A DNA stretch of 12,423 bases from an uncultured euryarchaeote (GTDB lineage Archaea > Thermoplasmatota > Poseidoniia > Poseidoniales > Thalassarchaeaceae). Below the pieces are notes generated by a model that was not told the origin of the DNA, ran no database searches, and saw only the letters and a program-made list of their open reading frames with translations. The stretch covers positions 1 to 12,423 of the forward strand of contig CALCEF010000181.1 of NCBI GenBank assembly GCA_937901365.1, written 5' to 3'. The translations under genes and the position numbers were made by a program. Shown here one piece after another: positions 7,283-12,423 of this stretch. The stretch's first letter is position 1. Each line of letters begins with the position of its first letter.

Positions 7283-8716
7283 GTGCGACGACTCGTTCCG
7301 CTTCTCGTCTTTCTCTTCCTGATGCCCTCATTATCGGGCTGTATCGGGGGACCGAGTGTCACTTGGGGCACAGGCAATGGTGAATACAGTACAAGCATGG
7401 GTACTGACGATAGTACTGGAATCACCACATACTCGATTTCTGTGACCAACAGATTGTCCAGCAGCGAATCAAGGCACTTGATTGATGATTCTATGGACTT
7501 GAATGGATGTGAAAATTCAACCGTCACGGTTTCTGGATGGTTGGTTCAAACAAAGGTCTTTGACGATCCACTAACACAAACACATGCAGTCACCTCTTGG
7601 ATGATTTACGCAATGCCATATGACGAAGCACAAGACGTTGAATTGGGTTCCATTTTTGTGAGTGTTGTCAACTCTGAGGATGATTGGCCTACACCGACTC
7701 AAGCAGAAGGAATTCCGATGGTTGATGGAATCCTCAGCGATGGTAAAGCGAGTGATTTCCCGCTAAGGAAGTGGGCTCTACTGGCCATTGTTCCTGCAAA
7801 TGAAAACGTCTTTGATGCTGCCATTCAGATGGACACCAACCAAGCTGTCAGCCTTACAGGTTATCTCGGCAGCGAATACATCAACGATCAACAAATGAGT
7901 GATTGTGAAATTACCGCATCCGGTAAAGGCTGGGCAGGACACTTTGTCGTCACATCGATGACCTATGGTGATGAAAGAGTGGTCAATGCCAACGAGGCCT
8001 ACATTGGTGGAGACATTCCATTCTTTGGGAGAGGATTGTACACAACCATGTTGCTCATTTCAATTGTAGCCTCGGGAGCACTATTCATATTCTCAAGGAA
8101 TCAAATCATCCTCGGTGCAGATACAAAGGCCCAATCTATGCTATCTGAACAACAAATGCGAGCGGGTAAAGCCGCCCGGCATGAAGCGGCTCGCCACGAG
8201 GCAAGAGTTGCTGCAACCACCAAGGCCAAAGAATCAGAGTATACCGGAAAACCAACCAAGAAATCCAAAGCTGCACCGAAATTCGATATCGGGGCGGCTC
8301 TTGCTGAAGAAACGCCAGGAACCAGTACTGGCCACTATGTAGCAGGTAGTTCGGTGACGTCCACCGACGAAGCCGAAGCGATGGAAGAAATGATCTCTGA
8401 AATGCAAGAAGAGCAGGCCTTCGAACAAGAATTGAAGGACAAAGGCCTTCGAAATGTCATTGGAAATCTACCGAAGGGTGGGGGTGGTGGACGTCGAAGG
8501 AGCATTGCCACACAACCTCATACTTCGAGAATGTCCAAGGTATCTGAGCCGGAACCTGAACCAGAGGCAAAGCCAAAGCCAACAAGAAAAACTCGGAAGA
8601 CCCGAGCGACCAAATCCGAACCAGAAGCGACCGAAGAAGAGGAAGAAGAGGCACCTAAGAGAAGGGCTGATCCTGATGTCAACGACGAGGGTGACTTCAG
8701 TGACTTTTCATTCTGA
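7283..8716 (+). CDS. Unrecognised lipoprotein with one membrane span and long charged cytoplasmic tail
   Basis: I do not recognise a family. From the GTG at 7283 the protein has 477 residues and begins with RRLVPLLVFLFL and lipobox LSGC, a clean lipoprotein signal. This is why I prefer this start to the ATG at 7181, which overlaps the sco end and the hairpin. Residues about 22-250 form a polar exported domain rich in Ser/Thr/Asp with a few Cys. A helix at about 255-273 is followed by positive residues, so the rest is probably cytoplasmic. The tail holds an Ala/Arg/Glu helical stretch, a coiled-coil-like acidic segment near 370-395, a Gly run, and low-complexity Pro/Lys/Glu and poly-Glu tracts. 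Two anchors, lipid and helix, would pin the outer domain. Its place after sco may suggest a link to respiration, but nothing shows this. Confidence 0.75.
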   Translation: MRRLVPLLVFLFLMPSLSGCIGGPSVTWGTGNGEYSTSMGTDDSTGITTYSISVTNRLSSSESRHLIDDSMDLNGCENSTVTVSGWLVQTKVFDDPLTQTHAVTSWMIYAMPYDEAQDVELGSIFVSVVNSEDDWPTPTQAEGIPMVDGILSDGKASDFPLRKWALLAIVPANENVFDAAIQMDTNQAVSLTGYLGSEYINDQQMSDCEITASGKGWAGHFVVTSMTYGDERVVNANEAYIGGDIPFFGRGLYTTMLLISIVASGALFIFSRNQIILGADTKAQSMLSEQQMRAGKAARHEAARHEARVAATTKAKESEYTGKPTKKSKAAPKFDIGAALAEETPGTSTGHYVAGSSVTSTDEAEAMEEMISEMQEEQAFEQELKDKGLRNVIGNLPKGGGGGRRRSIATQPHTSRMSKVSEPEPEPEAKPKPTRKTRKTRATKSEPEATEEEEEEAPKRRADPDVNDEGDFSDFSF

Positions 8717-9745
8717 TGCTTCATTAGGAATCGTTTGTCCACCACGTACGGTCAATTGGTCCGATACATATTGAATGATTGCGGGAGTCATTAGGCAGGG
8801 TTCGCCATCCACTTGAACCCACATCGGGGGATTGTGAGGTTCGTTGCTGGGTTGATCATTTGCGTCGATATTGCGCAATTCCAATCGATTACCGGGATTG
8901 AGTGTAATGTTCCATTTACCAACGTGTGTGCCTTTCTTCAAGGGACCCATGATGCGCAACATTTGAGATTTAGAAAGACCGGTTGCGAGAATAGTCGACA
9001 TCGAATCCTGTGTGACACACATTCCTGGTGCAATACGATAGCCGCCACCAAAAGTCTCTGTCATTATCGTAGTGAACAAACCACTCATATCTGTCCTGCC
9101 CAATTCAACATCATCGACCTTGAGCCAGCCGTCTTGCTTTTTCCATCCAAGAATACTTTTGATACCCAAGTAAGTATACTTCGCAGTCCCCCTGATATGT
9201 TTTCCTTGACCGAGGGTTTTCCTTCTTGATACATCACTTGTAGTGCCTCCATCAGATTCTAGGAAGGCCCATCGGCGAACCATACAATCCTCATCAGCCT
9301 GACCGTCCCATTCGGTTGGTTCAGGAGATGGGTAATGCGGTAAAGCGGGTGCGGGTGCACCATCAATCCGCATTGCTCCAACACGGCGATCGACTCCTGA
9401 TTTTAGAATCGAAACCGCCTGTTGTGTATTGCGCAGGGGGATGCCATGCGCACGTGCGTAGTCGTTACCGCTACCCATTGGAATGATTCCAAGGGTCATG
9501 GACGAACCCCTCAGTCCGCTGGCAACTTCATTCATTGTGCCATCTCCACCAACAGCAACTACGAGGTCTAAATCGTCGCGGTCTCGAAGACTGAAGGCGA
9601 TTTCAGAAGCGTGACCTGTTCGCTCAGTCCAATGAATTTCACAATCCAATCCTTCGGCTTCAATTTGTTCAGCAATCTTCGGCCAGCGTTTCTTGACCGT
9701 GCCATCTCTTCCAGCCGGATTCACGATGCATGCGATGCGAACCAT
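8708..9745 (-). CDS. Diacylglycerol/lipid kinase family protein (DAGK catalytic domain)
   Basis: The 345-residue protein has the motifs of the YegS/DgkB/sphingosine-kinase-like superfamily, which phosphorylates lipid alcohols with ATP. Visible motifs are IVNPAGRDG near the N-terminus, VGGDGTMNEVASGL (GGDGT at 66-70) and GIIPMGSGNDYARAHGIP (91-95). The C-terminal half is a beta-rich domain ending in WVQVDGEP, as in other members. NPAG replaces the common NPxSG. Start ATG 9745 gives MVRIACIVNP directly. An ATG two codons upstream is also possible, while one at 9826 would add an unlikely 27-residue extension. The lipid substrate cannot be told; in archaea it could be an ether-lipid precursor or a sugar-linked lipid. 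Its last 9 bases overlap the end of the convergent lipoprotein gene, and it is divergent from ribD. Confidence 0.87.
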   Translation of the reverse strand: MVRIACIVNPAGRDGTVKKRWPKIAEQIEAEGLDCEIHWTERTGHASEIAFSLRDRDDLDLVVAVGGDGTMNEVASGLRGSSMTLGIIPMGSGNDYARAHGIPLRNTQQAVSILKSGVDRRVGAMRIDGAPAPALPHYPSPEPTEWDGQADEDCMVRRWAFLESDGGTTSDVSRRKTLGQGKHIRGTAKYTYLGIKSILGWKKQDGWLKVDDVELGRTDMSGLFTTIMTETFGGGYRIAPGMCVTQDSMSTILATGLSKSQMLRIMGPLKKGTHVGKWNITLNPGNRLELRNIDANDQPSNEPHNPPMWVQVDGEPCLMTPAIIQYVSDQLTVRGGQTIPNEASE

Positions 9746-9806
9746 GCCCATCCGAGAACGGCATCCAATCAAGAGCCTTCCCCGACAATCTCTAGAAATG
9801 ATGAGA

Positions 9807-9816
9807 CCGAAAATAA
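9807..9816 (+). promoter_or_regulatory. Probable BRE/TATA element for ribD
   Basis: The A/T-rich AAAATAAC preceded by CCG lies about 33 bases before the ATG at 9845, close to the usual archaeal TATA position for a short leader. It sits in the 99-base divergent gap between the lipid kinase and ribD, so the region must hold promoters in both directions. Confidence 0.3.
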
Positions 9817-9844
9817 CGGGTATCATTCACCCCCTCCGCACAAC

Positions 9845-10942
9845 ATGGACACGGAATGGTCTGAGTTCGATCTCGCCTGTATGCGGCGAGCATTGGATGT
9901 TGCAGAGCGTGGCCGAGGCCAGGTTTCTCCAAATCCTCCAGTGGGTTGTGTCCTTACTAGAAATGGAGAAATTATCGCAGTAGGATGGCATGACCATTTG
10001 GGTGATTTACATGCTGAGCAAGCTGCCATTGCAAATGCAGAATCGCTAGGGGTGACTACTGAGGGATGTACTGCATACGTTACGCTGGAGCCGTGCAATC
10101 ACTTTGGACGGACTCCACCTTGCACCCAAGCATTGCTTTGGGCTGGTGTCAAAGAGGTCATCGTTGCAACAAGAGATCCAAATCCAACCGTTCGAGGAGA
10201 AGGAATCCAAGTTCTACTAGATGCAGGGATTACCGTTCGTGAAGGACTTCTTCGAGACGATGCTCAAACTCAGATGCAGGCATTCATGCATTGGTGTGAA
10301 TGCAAACGACCACTTGTAACCCTCAAGGCGGCGATGGATGCGAATGGAGTGGTCGATGGTGAGACGCCTGGCCGATTCACCTCAGATGAAAGCCTCACTG
10401 GTGCACATCGATTGAGGCGAGAATGTGATGCGATATTGGTGGGAGTGAACACAATCATCCGTGATGACCCGAGTCTAAACATCCGTCGAGTGAATGTTGG
10501 GAAGAGGGAACAACCATTGCGAATCGTACTCGATCGAAATCTCCGTATTCCTTCAAATGCTAAGGTTCTGACCGATGGAAAGGAGACTATCCTAGTCCAC
10601 ATACAACCTGATTCTAGGGGTGTAGCACTTCCAGCAGGAGATGGGGGGGCCGACCTCAATGCTCTTCTCGACCATCTTGGCGATCGTGGGATACAGGAAT
10701 TACTAATCGAAGGTGGTCCTATCGTTTGGGGGCAGTTCCTCGATGAGGGACTTGTCGATCGTGCCATCATCATACAGTCGGATATCGAACTCGGAGATGG
10801 TCCGGAAAGTGGAATCGATGATAATCGAATCAGGGAGGCAGGGCTAGAAGTCGTAGGGAATCTCGATTGGGGAGGGGATTCTGTGACCCTCTGGAGTCGA
10901 CCGGATTTACCTTGGCCATCTTCCAATTGGTTATCGAATTGA
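9845..10942 (+). CDS. ribD: Bifunctional riboflavin biosynthesis protein RibD (pyrimidine deaminase + reductase)
   Basis: The 365-residue protein carries two steps of riboflavin synthesis. The N-terminal deaminase has the zinc site His56-Ala-Glu58, then LEPCNHFGRTPPC with Cys84 and Cys93. The C-terminal reductase begins at RPLVTLKAAMDANGVV and contains GRFTSDESL, RRECDAILVGVNTI and DDPSLNIR, then ELLIEGGP near the end, all typical of the NADPH-dependent RibD/ArfC fold. The start ATG 9845 gives a normal RibD N-terminus; the ATG at 9611 would overlap most of the divergent gene. Most archaea are known to use a stand-alone reductase (ArfC), so the fused form is of bacterial type and suggests lateral acquisition. 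No other rib gene is in the window. tRNA-Arg follows 51 bases later on the same strand. Confidence 0.93.
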   Translation: MDTEWSEFDLACMRRALDVAERGRGQVSPNPPVGCVLTRNGEIIAVGWHDHLGDLHAEQAAIANAESLGVTTEGCTAYVTLEPCNHFGRTPPCTQALLWAGVKEVIVATRDPNPTVRGEGIQVLLDAGITVREGLLRDDAQTQMQAFMHWCECKRPLVTLKAAMDANGVVDGETPGRFTSDESLTGAHRLRRECDAILVGVNTIIRDDPSLNIRRVNVGKREQPLRIVLDRNLRIPSNAKVLTDGKETILVHIQPDSRGVALPAGDGGADLNALLDHLGDRGIQELLIEGGPIVWGQFLDEGLVDRAIIIQSDIELGDGPESGIDDNRIREAGLEVVGNLDWGGDSVTLWSRPDLPWPSSNWLSN

Positions 10943-10993
10943 GGGTCCCTTCGCTCCGACGATTTGAAGGAGGGGGGGCGTCTCGGTTTGAGT

Positions 10994-11067
10994 GGGCGGT
11001 TAGGGTAGTCTGGATATCCTGATGGGCTTCGGACCCGTCGACGCGGGTTCGAATCCTGCACCGCTCA
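10994..11067 (+). tRNA. tRNA-Arg, anticodon TCG
   Basis: Acceptor arms GGGCGGT (10994-11000) and ACCGCTC (11060-11066) pair with one G-U; the discriminator is A and no CCA is encoded. The anticodon stem ATGGG/CCCGT encloses the loop CTTCGGA, giving TCG (11029-11031), which reads arginine CGA codons. The T arm is GCGGG-TTCGAAT-CCTGC. The D arm runs from 11003 with the G that is position 10. The last three bases are antisense to the stop codon of the methyltransferase gene. Confidence 0.93.
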
Positions 11068-12171
11068 CTTCCTCTCCGCATGGATGAGTAGCCTCGCAAG
11101 GCTGCGATGTACACGGATGGCAGTTGTTGCAACAATCTGCCAACCGGCATTTGAGAATGAGTCCTTGATTTCAGACCAAGTCTTTCCAAACGATGTTCCT
11201 GAATCAATGGTATCTGAAATGGCGGATGGTGGCCATGGGACCAGTGTGACCAAATTCGCTTGCTCATTAGACACTGAATGACAAGCGGAAAGGGCGCCTT
11301 CAAGTAACTCAAAGCCATCTGAAGATTTCCAAGCATTTCGACCATATGGTGGATCAAAGGCGAATCCGTCAAATGACCCTTCCCAAACATCTGACAATTC
11401 TAGAGCAGAACCATTGCGAATCTCAAAATCACCCTCACCGCCACGTCCCTGTGCCCATGCGGCGTTCTCCCTTGTGCCTGTGACCATCGGCCAAGCCAGA
11501 TCGCTTCCACTGCAAGATAATCCGCAAAGGATCCCTTCGACAATCAAGCCTCCAGTGCCACAAAATGGATCCAAGAGGCGACCTCCTCTAGGGCAGGCTA
11601 GATTGACCATTGCTCTGGCAAGTTTGGGATCTAAACTAACCGGTTTGAAGAACGGGCGATTGGGAGCTGTTCTTTTTGCCCAATCATCACCATCGTGGGT
11701 GGTTATGCCCCATGCGATGACTGGGGCTGTTTCAATGTCATCAGGATGAACGGTTCGCTGTGATGGTGAAAGAAGGTGTACACGGAGAGTGACATCTGGA
11801 TTGGTGAGATCGATTTTCCTTCCAGATTCAACGAGAACACCGCCAATTTCACCTGCGATTATTCGACTGGACCAGCCCTCAATTTTTTCACCCGTGCGAC
11901 TCGCTTTAACTGCGACAGAACCCGGAATATCCAATGCGAGAAACGCTTCTGAAATTTCTTTGATCGCATTTCCAATTTCGACAACCCCTCCGGGACTCAG
12001 GACTTCCGAAATGAGGCTAGAGCGTGACATCATCGAATGGACTTGTGATTCATCACAAACGATCGCGTGAGGATGCACAATTTCAAACGAATCAACCAAT
12101 TGCGCCGCTTCAATTCGAAATAATTCAGGATGCCAGCCAGCCCCAATCACTACTGAATCAGCCATTTCCAA
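11065..12171 (-). CDS. tRNA (guanine-10-N2)-methyltransferase, Trm11/TrmG10 family
   Basis: The 368-residue protein is expected to methylate the exocyclic N2 of G10 in tRNA using S-adenosylmethionine. The N-terminal half, to about residue 165, is where the tRNA-binding THUMP-like region lies in this family, and it is only weakly recognisable here. The catalytic half has NRPFFKPVSLDPKLAR (171-186), motif I LLDPFCGTGGLIVEG (199-213) and the motif IV active site FDPPYG (272-277), typical of N2-guanine methyltransferases. The start is ATG 12171 or the ATG two codons later; the sequence does not decide. It lies opposite tRNA-Arg, and its stop codon overlaps the tRNA end by three bases. Another Rossmann DNA/RNA amino-methyltransferase is possible, but the NRPFF-plus-DPFCGTGG layout favours Trm11-like. 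Confidence 0.87.
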   Translation of the reverse strand: MEMADSVVIGAGWHPELFRIEAAQLVDSFEIVHPHAIVCDESQVHSMMSRSSLISEVLSPGGVVEIGNAIKEISEAFLALDIPGSVAVKASRTGEKIEGWSSRIIAGEIGGVLVESGRKIDLTNPDVTLRVHLLSPSQRTVHPDDIETAPVIAWGITTHDGDDWAKRTAPNRPFFKPVSLDPKLARAMVNLACPRGGRLLDPFCGTGGLIVEGILCGLSCSGSDLAWPMVTGTRENAAWAQGRGGEGDFEIRNGSALELSDVWEGSFDGFAFDPPYGRNAWKSSDGFELLEGALSACHSVSNEQANLVTLVPWPPSAISDTIDSGTSFGKTWSEIKDSFSNAGWQIVATTAIRVHRSLARLLIHAERK

Positions 12172-12194
12172 AAGTCCTCACGTGCGCGCGCGTC

Positions 12195-12213
12195 TGTGCT
12201 GCTCCGCAGCACA
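12195..12213. repeat. Perfect hairpin, 8-bp stem with TCC loop
   Basis: TGTGCTGC-TCC-GCAGCACA lies between the divergent methyltransferase gene and the exported-protein gene, 45 bases before the latter's ATG. As with the hairpin at 1259-1273, neither neighbour is transcribed toward it, so it is not a terminator for them. Confidence 0.6.
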
Positions 12214-12223
12214 CCCTTCGCCT

Positions 12224-12235
12224 TAATCCTATAAC
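12224..12235 (+). promoter_or_regulatory. Probable TATA element for the right-edge gene
   Basis: TAATCCTATAAC ends about 24 bases before the ATG at 12259, with the TATA centre near -28. This is the spacing of a leaderless archaeal transcript, and no ribosome binding site lies before the ATG. Confidence 0.4.
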
Positions 12236-12258
12236 GGTCGCACCTCTCCCCTCGCATC

Positions 12259-12423
12259 ATGCGCGCGCGCGGAAGAGGTGTAATCGCCTTGTTCGGCGTG
12301 TTGATTTTTGCGACTCTATTCGCAACCATTCCAACCACTGCACAGGATGCTGGGGCAGGGGTAATGCAGGCTGACGACCCGCGTAACCTCACCTTTGATC
12401 AAAATCGAATGTTCATGTATGGA
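12259..12423 (+). CDS. Exported or membrane protein of unknown function, N-terminal part (runs off window)
   Basis: The 55 visible codons run to the window edge without a stop. MRARGRG is followed by a hydrophobic stretch (VIALFGVLIFATLFATI) and TTAQDAGAG, a classic signal peptide with a likely cleavage site after TTA or nearby. The mature part begins acidic and Gln/Asn-containing (QADDPRNLTFDQNRMFMYG). No family can be named from this. The first codons after ATG are an alternating CG run. The start is supported by a TATA element about 28 bases upstream, implying a leaderless message. Confidence 0.65.
   Translation, partial: MRARGRGVIALFGVLIFATLFATIPTTAQDAGAGVMQADDPRNLTFDQNRMFMYG

Noticed and set aside
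9611..9844. Upstream extension of ribD and of the divergent lipid kinase (ATG 9826)
   Set aside because: The extensions overlap each other or the opposing gene and add residues not found in either family.
10948..10970. CCTTC...GAAGG inverted repeat after ribD as a terminator
   Set aside because: The 5-bp stem has a 13-base loop and is followed by a G-run rather than T, so it is likely chance.
10270..11390. Long minus-strand frames opposite ribD, tRNA-Arg and the methyltransferase
   Set aside because: They cross a tRNA gene and are rich in Ser/Arg/Pro, as expected for shadows of real genes.

Overview
The window looks like a piece of a compact, aerobic archaeal genome, most likely a Marine Group II/III-type (Poseidoniales-like) euryarchaeon. 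This placement is inferred. It rests on a Trm11-type tRNA guanosine-10 methyltransferase, a small archaeal-type Toprim protein, lipobox-bearing surface proteins, TATA-like elements close to start codons, and a class A heme-copper oxidase operon. No rRNA or other decisive marker is present.

Layout. (1) 1-668 (+): C-terminal part of a probable RapA/SNF2-like helicase, which abuts with no gap a convergent Toprim protein (669-1148, -). (2) 1149-1324: divergent intergenic region with a GC-rich hairpin and a TATA-bearing palindrome. (3) 1325-5913 (+): cytochrome c oxidase operon in the order subunit II, I, III, IV, tightly packed with clear Shine-Dalgarno sites. Subunit I has an extra exported N-terminal domain. 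Subunit III has a His-rich tail and two enlarged outer loops. (4) tRNA-Ser(TGA) at 5959-6043. (5) 6100-7224 (+): a Sco copper chaperone lipoprotein with a large inserted domain. (6) 7283-8716 (+): an unrecognised lipoprotein with one membrane span and a long charged tail. (7) 8708-9745 (-): a lipid/diacylglycerol-kinase family protein whose 3' end overlaps the previous gene. (8) 9845-10942 (+): a bifunctional bacterial-type RibD. (9) tRNA-Arg(TCG) at 10994-11067, whose last three bases are antisense to the stop codon of the methyltransferase gene (11065-12171, -). (10) 12259 to the right edge (+): the start of an exported protein.

How the genes work together. The oxidase has the ligands for heme a, heme a3, CuB and CuA and the residues of the D and K proton channels, so it should be a working proton-pumping class A1 enzyme. 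The Sco protein just downstream is the expected CuA assembly factor. No cytochrome c or bc1 gene is visible, so the electron donor is unknown.

The most unusual content is the elaboration of the outer face of this oxidase and its chaperone: a choice-of-anchor-V/Reeler-like domain fused to Cox1, Cys-paired loops in Cox3, and a DUF4430-like domain with His/Asp-rich linkers inside Sco. I saw no CRISPR array, insertion sequence or phage gene.
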